Shown here: positions 40,816 to 51,673 of the stretch, in pieces | Layout of the letters: each line of letters opens with the position of its first letter | Numbering within the stretch: the stretch's first letter is position 1 | NCBI RefSeq assembly: GCF_017916325.1 | Contig: NC_090170.1 | Coordinates: forward strand, 1,366,001-1,430,000 | Reading direction: 5' to 3' | DNA from: Leishmania martiniquensis | Lineage: Eukaryota > Euglenozoa > Kinetoplastea > Trypanosomatida > Trypanosomatidae | DNA: 64,000 nucleotides | The notes under the pieces: generated by a model | Told to the model about the DNA's origin: nothing | The model's database searches: none | The model's input: the letters and a program-made list of their open reading frames with translations, nothing else | Position numbers and translations under genes: made by a program

Positions 40816-42312
40816 TGCTTGAAGAAGAGTGAAAGTGGAGGTGAAAGGTCGAAGAGAGCAGCCGGCTCGGGGCAAAAAATGGCAATGGACAAAAGAAAGG
40901 AAAGGGAGGCTAAACGGCATCGTCAATATTAGCATTCGGCATATGATGTATAAATATGGAGAGGGCGAGTGAGGGGGAGGGGGGAGGAGAGCGAGCGGGT
41001 GAGCGCGTCAATGAATCCGCCATGTGCTTCACCTCCCGGATGATGTTTTACTCAGGTAAGTTATCGCGCTGGGGCAAAGCACCGGGGGGAGGGGGAGGGG
41101 GAGAAGGAGGGCGGCGGCGCTTCTACCCGAGATAAGGATTTAAGCGAGAGGGCCGAAACACGACAACGAAGCGGAGAAAAACAGTCATCTGTTAGTGAAT
41201 ACGGTGCAGGTCGGTGGTGCGCTGGCGAGTAGGCGCAGAGCTAAGGACGGATGCGCTGTAGTGCGCGCACTCAGGGGGTGGGGGGCGTGGAAGACCAGCT
41301 TAGAGGGCGGAGAACACCGTTTTGAACACCTGCACTCAAATCTACTTGAAGAAAAGATAGTGCAAAAGGGCATACGCGCGTACCCGAGGGAGGCCATGCG
41401 GATAGGTGGAGCACAGGGCGAGGGCGAGAGCGGGGCAGCGCTCAGGACGCTGCTACGACGTTTTAGAAGTTGTTGTATCGTTTTCATTGAATCTTCCAAC
41501 GAAGGTCGAATGCTCTCGTTTCTCTTCTTCCGTTCTTTGGAGGCACAGCAAAGAGTTCCACAGGCCAGTGTACGGGCCGCACCTTCTGCACACAAGCACA
41601 CACTTGCTAAGCAGCATGGAATGCACGCACCTAGGTACATACACCTAGAGAGGGAGGTAGACACCGCACAAGCCGGAGAAAGCGCCTACTCATTCGGACA
41701 AACGCGAAAAAGGGGGCCGAACAACTGAAGAAAAAAGAAAAGGAAAGCAATGCGCACTTCTTGCTGAAAAGGAAATGGTGAGAGCGGAAGTGAGAGAGTG
41801 GAGGAGGAGGGGCATTGAGAAGGGAAGGTGGGTGAAGAGACAAGACAAAGCAACGCAGCTTTTCCCACTTACGGGCGGCGTAGAGGGACCAGAAAAAAAA
41901 AGAAGACGAGAGCAGTTCACCAATCGACGAAAGCCACAGAAGACGGCGCCAGCACACCATAAAGGGGCGGCCTCTCCTGTTGCCACACCTCTCCCATCTT
42001 TCTGAGGCTTCGATTCTTTCCAAATCTCGCCCAAGGAGTACGAGCACTTGGCGCGAACTTGATGCTGTTCAATAGGCACACACATCCACCTCCCCCCTCA
42101 AAGGTGTGCGAACGTTCCTTCAGCCTTTCCCGTGTTTTCTTCTCACATCCTGTCCCCCCCTCCGTCTCAGCCTTCCGCCTGTGCTTTTGTGTTTCGATGG
42201 AGGTTCGAACGGGCACTTTTCCAGGAGAGAGTTGGAGAGGGAGGCGCGCCGGCCTCACTGGTGCCGCCCCCCTCCTCCTCCTCTTTACTCCTTCCCAGCA
42301 TGGCGTCCTTCC

Positions 42313-45300
42313 TCACAGCTTAGAGCGCACGTTGTCAAGCATAGCACCGATGCTCATCATGAGCAGTTTGGTTTCATTCGCGAACATCTCCATTGACAAC
42401 GTGAAAGAGTGCAGACCCTCCACATCCTCCGACGTCAGCGGAAATTGAAAGGTTTCGGGGAGATGCACCGGGGTTGCTGGGTGACTGCTCTCCTCAATCA
42501 CATCTCTTGTGCCCGCCCTGCGAAGGTACGGCATTACAGACACGTTGCGCTCCGAGGCGAGCACATGAAAGCTGTAGCCCTGACCTGTCGGCGACGCTAC
42601 AGGGGTGAGGGGCGTAAAACGGTGAAGGATATCATCGTACGTTGCTGCCCGCTGCATGCCATGCCGACGCGTCAAGGTCGAGGAAGGGCGCGTGCTATGC
42701 CGTGACATGTGGCCGAGCGAAGGTGAGTGAGGGAGCTCTGGAGAGTGCCGCTGCAAGAGTGGCTGCAGCGGACCGCCACTGTATGTGCTCACGGTTGCAG
42801 TCAGTTGCCTGGACCTCAGTCCTCGCTCCTCCAAGTCGGGGAGGTCTGGCTGCCAATGTGTGCTGGAATCCTCGATTTTACAGCCACTGTCGCCCGCGGC
42901 GTCGCCAGAATGATTCGCTCCGCTGTAATTGTGTACGGACTGGTTGATGAGCATGAGCATAATCTGACTCTTGCGGCAGTGCAGCGCGTTCGAAGCTTCG
43001 ATTAGATCAAAGACAGCCTTCATGATGTCACCCTCCAGGTTGATGGCCGGCTCGCGGATCATGTAGCACATGAGGTCTACAAACCGCTGAAAGGCGCCGG
43101 CGACATCGTGAGCAACAGGCTGCAGGTTGCGCAGCATGTGGCGCGTGCCCTCTGTGTACGTGCGCTGACTGCGAATGACGTTCCAGCTCATCCACATCGT
43201 CTGGAGCAGCATTGTCATGCGATACATGTGCTGGTACGTTCGCTCGCACGACTTGATTGGATAGTCGACTTCGACAAGCGTCCGTTCGTCCCACGCAAAC
43301 TTCATCATGTCCTTTGTGCCCTTGAGACGACGCCTGAGGTCGTCTAGCTGCGTATCAATCTGAAGCATAGGGGTATCCGCCTTGGACAAGAGGTGCAGAG
43401 AGCGGTTCGTGAGCGAGTTGCGCGGCTGCATCGAGTCGTCCTTTCCGCTCGCCTTCGGTGACCGCATCTCATCATCAGTTTGGTCGCTTACCAAGCGGGA
43501 GTAGTTGCTTGCGGTCGGGTCGTTCACCAGCGGCACACTGAAGAGATCCATCATCCTCGACACCACCGAGCCCATGCAGCGCAGTACGTTGCTGCGCTTC
43601 GCCCGCAAGATAAGGCCAGGAGACAGCGGTAGTATCAGTATGCTCACGAGGAGGTAGATGAAAATGCCGAATGTGTTTTGGTTCATCCGTGCCACCGTGT
43701 CCTGAATCGTCGTCTCCGCAATGGAAAGCAGCGGAATGAGGACGAACATGCCGTACACTGTCATGATGCCGTACTCCTTGTCGAAGCGCAGAAACGTGCC
43801 AAGGAACATCAGGGTACACAGAGAGGCCACACGCTGCACCGGGGTTTTGGAATAGGTGCCGGCAAAGAAGCCTAGCACCGTACCCAGCAAGCAGCCAGTC
43901 AGGCGCACAATCGATTCCTGCACCGCCTCGACCGGGTTCGAGCCGGAGACGAATGCGATAATGTTCGGACCAGAGAAGGACGCCTTGTCGATCTTAATCA
44001 GGTAAGAGAAGCCGACCGTCAAGATCATCGCCCCGCTCACCTTGGCGGCCTCGATGACGCGCTGAATTTCTCGGCGGTTCCACTCCGTGAAGAGCTTCTT
44101 GAGGAAGGTCACGTTTTCCATCGCCGGCTCACTCACAGCTTTCATCCAGATCTGCTTGATGGTGCCGGCTAAACTTGTGCGGTGCGCCTTCACCTTTGTC
44201 TGGAAGATGTCGATGGTGTTGCGCACGCAGACGACCGTGAAGAGGTAGAAAGTCATGAGCGGAACGAACTCTTCCAAGACGCCGGAAGTGTACTCGTAGA
44301 AGATCATGCGACGCGCCAGCTTGTACGCGTCCTGCAAGTCGTCTGTGCGGTCGGCAAACGACTCAAAGCGCTCCCGCAGGCCTAGCAGAGCCTTGCGCGT
44401 CTTGACGCGGGCAAGCAAATCCAAGAGTTCGTCGAAAACCTCAGCCACGGCGTTGAGGTGGGGGTTCAGTAGCTCGCCGAACGCTTTGGAGCGGTCGGAG
44501 TCGTCGATCGCGCTGGGCTTCGCCTCAACCATGTCCAACACACGCGTCATGCTGCTGAGGTTGATACGCAAGCGCTCAAAGAGGGCAAACTTGAGCGCGC
44601 GAATCTCACGCACTTCAGCAGACTCAAAGAGGAACTCATAAAACGAGAAGCTCTGGTAGTGCTCAAACAGCGGTAGCAACTCGTCGAGAGATTCGGTCAT
44701 GATGCGCACCTTTGACATTGCCATGTTACGCTCCACATTGGACGGGCTCCAGAAGGAGTAGACGAGGCCGCGGTACGCCGTCGCGGTATTGTGGGCAATG
44801 TCCTGCAAGAGCCGCTGCGCCTCGCGTTTGCAAAAGAGGGGGTAGGGGAAAAAGGCAGCGACCACGCAGAGTCCCATGCCAATGCACCAGTCCACCATGA
44901 CACGGCACGGAAAGATAGCGCCGTGGTTCTTGTTGACAAGGAGTCCGATGCTGCAGCTGTTGAAGAGAAGCAGGCAGATCCGGCGCACCATGCCCTCGGT
45001 GAAAGCAGCCATGATGAACAGCATTGCCGTGTAATAGATGCACCAACCAGTTATGTGGTGGCCAAGGTTCAGCGCACCAGCTATCACGGACAGCGGCAGC
45101 CAAACGCAGCCGGCGCGAACCCACATAAAAATGTACGCGACCGCCTCGCCAGACGTCCGCTTCGCCGCCAGCACACCTGACCCGAAGACCATGAAGGGGG
45201 ACACAAACGGGCTTCCGGGTAGCTCCGCTGCTATCAGTGCGCCGGGCAAGAGTACGGCAAGGACTGTGAAGCGGGTGGCAAACTCGACTTGGCGCCAAAA

Positions 45301-45879
45301 CTGAGGTGAGCGCAGGGAGTCGAAAAAGGTGCAATTCACGCGCCGCGCGGATGGGCGCAGGTTCCATGGCACACTCACGTCGCCGTGGCCGCCACCACCG
45401 CCCTCTGGGTAGCGAGCACTGTAACGGGGAATACCACAGCTGTCCAGCGAGACGTCATCGTCCTCGACAGAGGAGCCATCGCCGCCGACCTTCTTGGCCT
45501 TTCGGTAGCTAGGCGTATCGCCGCCTTTCGCGCTGTTCAACTTGTTCGCTATGGCGTCCGCTTCATGCTGCTCGGGCGAAGGTGTTTTGTGCAACGCAAA
45601 AGACTTCGATCGGGGGCCACTCGGCGCCAGCGTGATAAATGTGGCAGGCGTTGCGGGTTCTGGAACAGCAAGTTCCGGCGGTGGAGGCGGAAACGTGCTC
45701 TTCTGCACCACCGTCGTTGCGTTTGAAGACGTCAAAGGGTCCTTGGTACTTAAACTGTTGCTGGCTGCTGCAGCATGATCCATAGGCGCCTCTGCCTCCA
45801 CCATGAGAGATTGGTCCACAAAAACGTCCTCTGGTGGTGTGAAGATCAGCTCATCACCAAACAAAAGAGCCGGCTCCAT
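42313..45879 (-). CDS. FUSC/aromatic acid exporter-like multispan membrane protein
   Basis: 1188 aa. A disordered N-terminus of about 190 residues precedes two hydrophobic blocks. The first (about 203-355) has several membrane spans, starting FTVLAVLLPGALIAAELPGSPF. The second (about 620-785) includes FSYLIKIDKASFSGPN, an LTGCLLGTVLGFFAGTYS span and a Pro/Leu-rich last span. A helical region of about 260 residues separates them, and a 400-residue cytoplasmic tail follows. Two blocks of short spans with intervening helical domains is the layout of FUSC, YccS and plant ALMT families, which export organic acids or aromatic compounds. The substrate is unknown. The ATG at 45879 follows a strong splice acceptor 250 nt upstream. 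Confidence 0.85.
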   Translation of the reverse strand: MEPALLFGDELIFTPPEDVFVDQSLMVEAEAPMDHAAAASNSLSTKDPLTSSNATTVVQKSTFPPPPPELAVPEPATPATFITLAPSGPRSKSFALHKTPSPEQHEADAIANKLNSAKGGDTPSYRKAKKVGGDGSSVEDDDVSLDSCGIPRYSARYPEGGGGGHGDVSVPWNLRPSARRVNCTFFDSLRSPQFWRQVEFATRFTVLAVLLPGALIAAELPGSPFVSPFMVFGSGVLAAKRTSGEAVAYIFMWVRAGCVWLPLSVIAGALNLGHHITGWCIYYTAMLFIMAAFTEGMVRRICLLLFNSCSIGLLVNKNHGAIFPCRVMVDWCIGMGLCVVAAFFPYPLFCKREAQRLLQDIAHNTATAYRGLVYSFWSPSNVERNMAMSKVRIMTESLDELLPLFEHYQSFSFYEFLFESAEVREIRALKFALFERLRINLSSMTRVLDMVEAKPSAIDDSDRSKAFGELLNPHLNAVAEVFDELLDLLARVKTRKALLGLRERFESFADRTDDLQDAYKLARRMIFYEYTSGVLEEFVPLMTFYLFTVVCVRNTIDIFQTKVKAHRTSLAGTIKQIWMKAVSEPAMENVTFLKKLFTEWNRREIQRVIEAAKVSGAMILTVGFSYLIKIDKASFSGPNIIAFVSGSNPVEAVQESIVRLTGCLLGTVLGFFAGTYSKTPVQRVASLCTLMFLGTFLRFDKEYGIMTVYGMFVLIPLLSIAETTIQDTVARMNQNTFGIFIYLLVSILILPLSPGLILRAKRSNVLRCMGSVVSRMMDLFSVPLVNDPTASNYSRLVSDQTDDEMRSPKASGKDDSMQPRNSLTNRSLHLLSKADTPMLQIDTQLDDLRRRLKGTKDMMKFAWDERTLVEVDYPIKSCERTYQHMYRMTMLLQTMWMSWNVIRSQRTYTEGTRHMLRNLQPVAHDVAGAFQRFVDLMCYMIREPAINLEGDIMKAVFDLIEASNALHCRKSQIMLMLINQSVHNYSGANHSGDAAGDSGCKIEDSSTHWQPDLPDLEERGLRSRQLTATVSTYSGGPLQPLLQRHSPELPHSPSLGHMSRHSTRPSSTLTRRHGMQRAATYDDILHRFTPLTPVASPTGQGYSFHVLASERNVSVMPYLRRAGTRDVIEESSHPATPVHLPETFQFPLTSEDVEGLHSFTLSMEMFANETKLLMMSIGAMLDNVRSKL

Positions 45880-46130
45880 AGATGCCGGACGAATGTTTCC
45901 GCTTCTAACGATTACTTGACGAGTTTTTGGCCTTTTTGCTTTCCCTTATTCTCGGTTGGCGGAGAGGTCTACTGCCTCTGATCGTGATCCTTTTCGAGAG
46001 CGGCTTCGGCGTGCGTACACAGGCAGCCACCTCAGACCACAGCACTTCACCTCTCAGCACCGCTTCACACATATACAAACAAAACGACGCGAACAGTGAA
46101 GACACACCTCGTCCTGCACGGAGTGAGTAT

Positions 46131-46184
46131 CTGCCGTGCGAGAGAAAGAGAAAACACGAGAGAGACGGAGAGGAGAGAGAGAGA
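46131..46184 (-). promoter_or_regulatory. Putative trans-splice acceptor of the FUSC-like gene
   Basis: An almost pure pyrimidine tract on the minus strand (46184-46139) is followed by AG at 46132-46131. This is the clearest acceptor in the window and places the retroposon cluster to its right in the 3' region of the MATE gene. Confidence 0.6.
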
Positions 46185-46221
46185 TGTTTATATCCAACCT
46201 TCGGTGAGCGCGCTCTCGATC

Positions 46222-46345
46222 ATACAGCGTACGAGCTCAGCGCTATCGGCGAGCCCCCCTCCTCCCCACTCCACCGGGGATACCTTGCCTCGCCACTGCG
46301 TGGGCACGGGGGCCCTTGTCCCCCCCTGCATACCAGGCGGAGGTG
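46222..46345 (+). mobile_element. SIDER-like element, diverged copy
   Basis: Shares start, core (about 46270-46320) and end blocks with 40606-40815 and 58155-58442, but is shorter and more diverged. Confidence 0.65.
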
Positions 46346-46555
46346 TCCTCGTCAGCACATGCACGCAAAGACTTTTTTCTGTTTCTCTTCCGTTCAACGC
46401 GCCATCCCCACAACGAGCACGTCCTCGAATGACCGCAGGCCACACCACAGCCGACACCGGCCATCTGCGGAAAGGCGACGAGATCCGGGTCCTCTAGGCC
46501 GGGCCGCTGGCCGGCGTGTAGGGCACAAGACACACTGCCGTGGCTGGCGCTTGCC

Positions 46556-46876
46556 TTCTGCACAGGTGCGCGGCCGTCGCGAGGCGGCTCGCTCGAGTGA
46601 TGTGCACAGATGGCCAGCTCACATCGGAAAGCGGTAGGGCGTGGGCCCATTATCGGGCTTGTGCGGCTTCAGCAGGGACACAGTGAAGCCCCCCTCCTTC
46701 CATGCAGCAGGAGCGCGTCCAGAGGCGACGCTCTGTGCTGGGCTCCAGGGAGGGCCTGGGCGCGTGCGTGTGATCGCGAGGGCTGTTGGAAGGGTGGGTG
46801 CACGGCAGGGCCGTGTCCATCCTTCAGGGCTGCCTCTTTGGTGATCGCATGGCGGCGAGGGCGACACAACGTGCAC
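46556..46876 (-). pseudogene. Degenerate non-LTR reverse transcriptase fragment (DIRE-like)
   Basis: On the minus strand, SGRAPAAWKEG (about 46723-46691), then SLLKPHKP (46678-46655) and YRFPM (46636-46622), fit the N-terminal fingers of non-LTR reverse transcriptases, usually W-x-x-G-x-VPAAW, then PLLKPGKP, then SYRPVTLTS. A stop follows at 46621-46619. Past it, in the same frame, HLC then SLERAASRRPRTCAE (to 46556) continues the expected C-K-L-x-E-R-x-x-A-R-R-L pattern. No catalytic palm motif is visible, so this is a dead remnant of an ingi/L1Tc-type element, known in Leishmania as DIRE. Confidence 0.7.
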
Positions 46877-46918
46877 CTGCTCGTGACTTGCCTGCGCCAG
46901 CGCCAGCTTGGAAGCCCA

Positions 46919-46976
46919 GGGCGGTCGATCAGCGGTCCCACCAGACAGGGCGGTCGATCAGCGGTCCCACCAGACG
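46919..46976. repeat. Tandem duplication, 2 x 29 bp
   Basis: Two adjacent units of 29 bp starting GGGCGGTCGATCAGCGG, essentially identical, inside the retroposon mosaic. Confidence 0.9.
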
Positions 46977-47785
46977 GGGCGGCCTCGCCTGTCGCCTCTG
47001 CTGTGCGCCACAATGCTCACCCTATTCTCAAGGGGCGCGCTGCAGTTGTGCGTCTGTGGCGGGGCCCGCCGGCAGGGAGTGGAGGAGGGGGTTGGCGGAC
47101 GTGGCTGCACGGACGATCCACCACCCCTCCCTGGCGCGCGTTCGGGTGGCCGGTGCCAGCGCGGCACGCTGAAGCCCGCGCGTGGCCGCGTCTCTTTTCC
47201 CGTGGCGGGCGATGCCGCTGCGCGTGCACCGCTGGGCAACCGTGGCACGGCGCGGCTACCACCCGCTCTCGGGCAGGAACGCAATCAGGCGCCAGTCATT
47301 GCCGGCAGCACCAAACAATATCCCGCCCCAGGCCGTAACGTGGGGCCCGGTGGCACGGCGGCGTCCACTTCGCCCCGGCACGGCCGCACCGCCACTCCGT
47401 GTCCCTGATCGGGCGGTGCGAGTCAGTGCCTATTCCAAGAACGCGAGGACTGCGTGCCACGGCGCTTGGAGTCCGACTAAGATGCCCTCGTCGCTGGGCG
47501 AGCCATTCGCTCCTGAAGAAACCAAAAAGCCTTACCCTAACGCATTTTACCCTTTTCAGCACACGAGGGCGCAACCACCGAGCCGCTCATCTCTTCTCAT
47601 GCCGGTGCCGACACGCGTCCCTCGCAGAAGGCAGACCTGTCACGCAGATTGGTCCAGGAGCCGGGCCAGCCAGCACTGTCTGGCGTCCACCAGCCCGTTG
47701 CCGCCCTACCGCACACAGCGCAGGGTGACGCCCCCCATCACCGCCGCGCAGCGAAAGGCACGCAGGCGGTCGCTGGCTGCCTAGA

Positions 47786-47851
47786 TGCGCTGCATCGTCG
47801 ACATGCTTGCCAGGACGCTGGGCCAGCCGCAGGCCCTTGGCATCCCCCGCC
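47786..47851 (+). mobile_element. SIDER-like fragment, internally deleted copy
   Basis: Plus-strand match to the minus strand of 16868-16990, missing 62 bp between GCCGC repeats. Confidence 0.55.
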
Positions 47852-47880
47852 AAGGGGACGGTGGTCCATATTTCTGTGCG

Positions 47881-47960
47881 TGTGCTTGTCGGCGGCTACG
47901 GGGCCCTGTACACACTGCGGCGGTGTGGCCGATGTGTCCTCAAAGTGAGGAGCGTCAGAA
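47881..47960. mobile_element. Dispersed 80-bp repeat, copy 2
   Basis: Matches 40121-40200 at 73 of 80 positions, same orientation. It ends about 85 bp past the stop codon of the MATE gene. Confidence 0.85.
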
Positions 47961-48045
47961 GACAATATCTCACAGCATAGGCGCCACGTTTGCCAGCCCC
48001 CCCCCGCCACGTGTAGCTGTTGCCATCGCGACTTCGACGAGACCA

Positions 48046-49938
48046 CTACAGTGGCAAGGGTCTGCGCTGCCTATCTCGCGACGCAGATGTCCTAGAGGGG
48101 GTAGTCATATCGCGCTCCTCGTTAGGACTGCAGGCGTGCGGCAGCGGTGGCTGGAACTCAGACAGACTCGCACTACTCGCGAAGAATGTCGGTGCGGAAA
48201 GAATCGTGCGCTGAGGAATGCAGAAGGCGCTAAGAGAAGTAGTGGAGACACTTCGGAGCACGCGGCTGGTGGAGGCAACAGAAATGGGGGTGTGGCGCCC
48301 CGAGTCCGGTTGTGAACCGCGCACAGAAAAGCCGCTCAGTGGGCCGATTCGGCGGCGCGCTGGCCCGACCTCTGAATGAAGGTCCTCACCATCGATTTGA
48401 GTCAGCTCACTATCGGAGCTTGGCAAGGACGGCGACGGGGTGCCCGTGAACGTTCGCACAGGGCGCTCGTTCATTGAGGTATTCAAACTTGGCATCTCAT
48501 CCGCGTGTGGCTGCAGCTTGTCCCACTGAATATAGTGCATGAAGAGATAGCAGTAAAGTGGGAAACCAACGAAGCTGAGGCCAACGCATGGCCCAAGCCA
48601 CAACGCGTTGACACCCATGGATGTTTTGAAAAACACGACCACGCCTAGTGGCACACCGACGATGGAGTAGACGAGAGCAATGGAGATGGCCCCCACCAAC
48701 TGCAAGCCACACCCGCGCAGCACCCCCATCATGCAGCTCTGAATGCAGTCAAAGAGGTGGTAAACCACATAGTACTTGAGCATGTCGCGGAAAAGCAGGT
48801 GCACATGCGAGTTGTCCGTAAAGAGAGCTGGAATCCAGCGCCGCAGCAGCAGCGTTATGGAAAGGTTCACCAGGACGAACGTCAATGTGAGCCCCAGGCA
48901 CGCTTGTGCGCACCGCCGAGCCAATAGCGGCTTTCGTTGACCAAGAGCGTTGCCGACAAGTACCGCTGCCTCGATGAAGACACCGGAGGTCATGCCCCAC
49001 AGAATAGTGGAGTACTGGTGGAGAATGCTAAAGGCGTCAAGCTCATTGATTGGGGCGTAGCCGGCGATAATGATATTGATCTCCTGCGACATCCACTCGC
49101 TCAGCATCATCGCCATGGATGGAACGGCAAGCTTCAGCAGCGGGCCCCAGCCCTTCAGCGCCGCTGACTCCCACCCGCCCCACGTCTTCTTGTACTTCCC
49201 TGTCACGAAGAGGTAGATGAAGAGGGAGGCTGGCATGCAGGTCATGAGGAGCGACCATGCTACCGCCGCGCCAGGGAATTGTAACGTTTTGATGCATACC
49301 CACAGCACGAACGGGAAGGAGCCGGCGCCGGCAATGAGGTTGACGGAGAGCTGTGCGTTTAGATGCTGGCAGGCAAAATAGCGCCGCATTACCTCCAGCA
49401 ACATGAGCGAGTAGACACCGAAGAGGGAGATGCGGCAAAACTGGCCGGTGAAGTGTGCTACGTGCCCGTTTTGCCCGATGAAGATCAGTAGCGAGTCCGA
49501 GAAGGCCAACACAGGCCCTACAAAGGTGGCGACAATGAGGAGAATGAGCGCCATGCGTTGAACATAAACACCGTAAAGCTTACTTGTCGGATCACGGCCG
49601 TACGATTGGGATAGGACGGTCTCCAGAGCGCCACAGAGGCCGGTCGATAAAGAGTAGGCGGTCGCGTTCAGCAGGCTGTTCGCCAGCACCGTCGCGCCAA
49701 GCTGCTTGTCCCCGACCATTTTCCCCACCATGGCCACCAGCAGCAAATTGATGGAGTTTTGCGCCACCGCCGCCAGGCCGAGCGGGATGCTCCGTTTGAG
49801 CACCTCAGCCAACAGCATGGCTATGGGCGTATTTTCATCTATGTGGCAGCAGCTCTGCAGCGGTGGGGCGTGCTCGGCCGACGTGGCCGCGGACGAGAGG
49901 TCATGGTGGAGCGCCGTTGGTGACTCAGGCCTCATCAT
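48046..49938 (-). CDS. MATE-family multidrug/organic cation exporter (paralogue 1)
   Basis: 630 aa from the ATG at 49938; the longer frame to 50046 begins with GTG. About 12 hydrophobic spans run from residue 51 (IPLGLAAVAQNSINLLLVAMVGK) to about 490 in two halves. LCGALETVLSQSYG at 101-114 is the classic MATE motif (G-x-x-x-x-L-x-T-x-x-x-Q-x-x-G). The second half begins with LAVPSMAMMLSEW, again typical. The last 130 residues are a Ser/Thr/Pro-rich tail. MATE proteins exchange Na+ or H+ for organic cations or other metabolites across plasma or vacuolar membranes. Its paralogue is at 61520-63382, five genes upstream in transcription order. Confidence 0.94.
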   Translation of the reverse strand: MMRPESPTALHHDLSSAATSAEHAPPLQSCCHIDENTPIAMLLAEVLKRSIPLGLAAVAQNSINLLLVAMVGKMVGDKQLGATVLANSLLNATAYSLSTGLCGALETVLSQSYGRDPTSKLYGVYVQRMALILLIVATFVGPVLAFSDSLLIFIGQNGHVAHFTGQFCRISLFGVYSLMLLEVMRRYFACQHLNAQLSVNLIAGAGSFPFVLWVCIKTLQFPGAAVAWSLLMTCMPASLFIYLFVTGKYKKTWGGWESAALKGWGPLLKLAVPSMAMMLSEWMSQEINIIIAGYAPINELDAFSILHQYSTILWGMTSGVFIEAAVLVGNALGQRKPLLARRCAQACLGLTLTFVLVNLSITLLLRRWIPALFTDNSHVHLLFRDMLKYYVVYHLFDCIQSCMMGVLRGCGLQLVGAISIALVYSIVGVPLGVVVFFKTSMGVNALWLGPCVGLSFVGFPLYCYLFMHYIQWDKLQPHADEMPSLNTSMNERPVRTFTGTPSPSLPSSDSELTQIDGEDLHSEVGPARRRIGPLSGFSVRGSQPDSGRHTPISVASTSRVLRSVSTTSLSAFCIPQRTILSAPTFFASSASLSEFQPPLPHACSPNEERDMTTPSRTSASRDRQRRPLPL

Positions 49939-49969
49939 CGTTTCCGTTACCGCCGTGTTTATCTGGTGC

Positions 49970-50000
49970 CTACGAAAAAAAATCTCGAGAGAGGAGGGCG
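49970..50000 (-). promoter_or_regulatory. Putative trans-splice acceptor of MATE paralogue 1
   Basis: A minus-strand T8 tract within a C/T-rich stretch (50000-49974) is followed by AG at 49971-49970, giving a 31-nt 5' UTR. Confidence 0.55.
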
Positions 50001-51673
50001 GCACCCTTTTGTTCTGTTCCCTATCTCCTATGACGCTCCGCAGCACCGCTGCTCACCTTCCGCGCCGCCACCTGAAGTGAGAGAAAATTCTCGGCTCGAC
50101 AGAGTTTTTTCTCTTTCTCGTGTGAGACACAGGAGAACGAGGCAACGCCGACTCGACGGCAACTGTGTATGTGCGTGGGCGCACGCGTGCGTTACCGCTC
50201 CTACGAGGCTGAGGACTTTAGCCGTGGTGCCCGTTGCAGCCTCTCTAAGTTTTCTTCTTTCGGCGTCTTACCGCCCTTCAACACCCACCACTGCGACCAA
50301 TTCCTCCCTCCCGATCGACGTGCTCTTGCGCCTCGGTGTACGGGAAGGCAACAGGAGAGGTGAGGACGCACACCTGCACGGAGAGTAAGAAGGAGAAAAG
50401 GGAGGAGGGAGGCACATAAAGCGATACAATACGAGGCAGAGGGGCGCGGGCGCGAAACGTGAGAGAAGCGAAGATGCGACTGGAAGAGGGGGAGAAGGCA
50501 GCGGTGGGTGAGGGGGGAGGGGAAATAAGAAATACTGATAGCAGAAAGCGATGGCAAGATGCGCTCAAAAGTGCAAGCGCAAGAGGAAAGCCCCCAAGGA
50601 GTGAGCCCCCACACACAGCACTAACAAAAAAGAAGGTGACTGGCACACCTTTTCCTGAGTGGACGCCCGCGTGTGCGCGCCGGTGAGCCTGTGCTTGTGT
50701 CTATACTTGTATGCTCGGGAGGGGGAAGGGGTGAAGCGAGGTGGAAGCGGTTGTCTGAGCACTCTCGTAGCAGGGAGAGCGAGGAGATGGCGAAGGGGAG
50801 TTCGTGGGATCGGTAGGCAGGAGGGGGAAGGTGGCAGTGATAGGGAGAATAAGAAGGAAATGAGGGGGAGCTGAATCCTCGAGTGGACGGAGAGGATGTG
50901 TACGAAGCGCACGTACCTTCAAGCGGGGAGGCAGAGCGAAGGGCACGGTGATGTGATCTCACCGATTTCAGCCCTCAATCGGCATCGTCCGTGCATGCGA
51001 TCTCTTCATTGCTTTGTCAGCGCATGTTGAGCGCGTCTCCGCTTCTTCTTTCGCCCCGCAAAGCCCTTCGCCTCCGCTTAAGGGACAGCACTTCTTATCC
51101 TTCTTGGACAGACGCAGCTGCGAGAGTGCAGGAACCGATGCGAGAAGGGCGCGAGTGGAGGAGGGGCCATCGGCGCTCTTGCGCACACGACAGCATTCGC
51201 TCATGCAGCTGGCATAGGAGGCGTGTGCCTGAGTTCAACCATCGATGGAGCCGCAAACGCACCGGTGCGATCAAACAGATGCTCTACGCGGCTGCAAGCC
51301 ACAGAACGGGGAGGAGAGCAGTAAGAAGCGAGTACTCACGCCTAATCGAGTGGAAGACGTACGTCTGCGTAGGTGTACGTGTGAAATAAAAAGGACGTCA
51401 AAGAAGGGCGACTGCACAATGAGGGCAAAGAAAATGGAAGCAGCGGTGCGTGAGGGACGTGGGCGGCTATCGAGAGTACTGAGCCCGCACGCACCCCCCC
51501 CCAATGGGCCACCGGAGGGACCACCCACCTCCAAACGCGATACACGGCGGTGCCCCGAACGGGGGGAGGGAGGGAGGGAGAAGCTGCCAGTCGCAATGCG
51601 CGCACAATTTATGGAGGCATCGAAAGAACACAGCATTTTCTTGATGATGGCATGCTGTCGCCTCCACCGCACT
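50001..51673. other. Intergenic spacer
   Basis: About 1.7 kb between the XPG gene and MATE paralogue 1, G/A-rich on the plus strand in the middle. No gene or known repeat. Confidence 0.5.

Larger units (their letters stand above)
40109..42312. other. Intergenic spacer downstream of the FUSC-like gene
   Basis: 2.2 kb holding the 80-bp repeat (40121-40200) and a SIDER-like element (40606-40815). The rest is G/A-rich on the plus strand with no supported gene. Confidence 0.5.
45880..48045. other. Intergenic spacer rich in retroposon remnants
   Basis: From about 46.2 to 47.96 kb this is a mosaic of SIDER-like pieces, a broken reverse transcriptase and short repeats. It is clearly more GC-rich than the other spacers. 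Plus-strand frames up to 242 aa (46610-47338) arise from GC bias and match nothing I know. Confidence 0.6.

Noticed and set aside
46610..47338. 242-aa plus-strand open frame in the retroposon mosaic
   Set aside because: The recognisable reverse transcriptase trace is on the opposite strand; this frame is open because of high GC.
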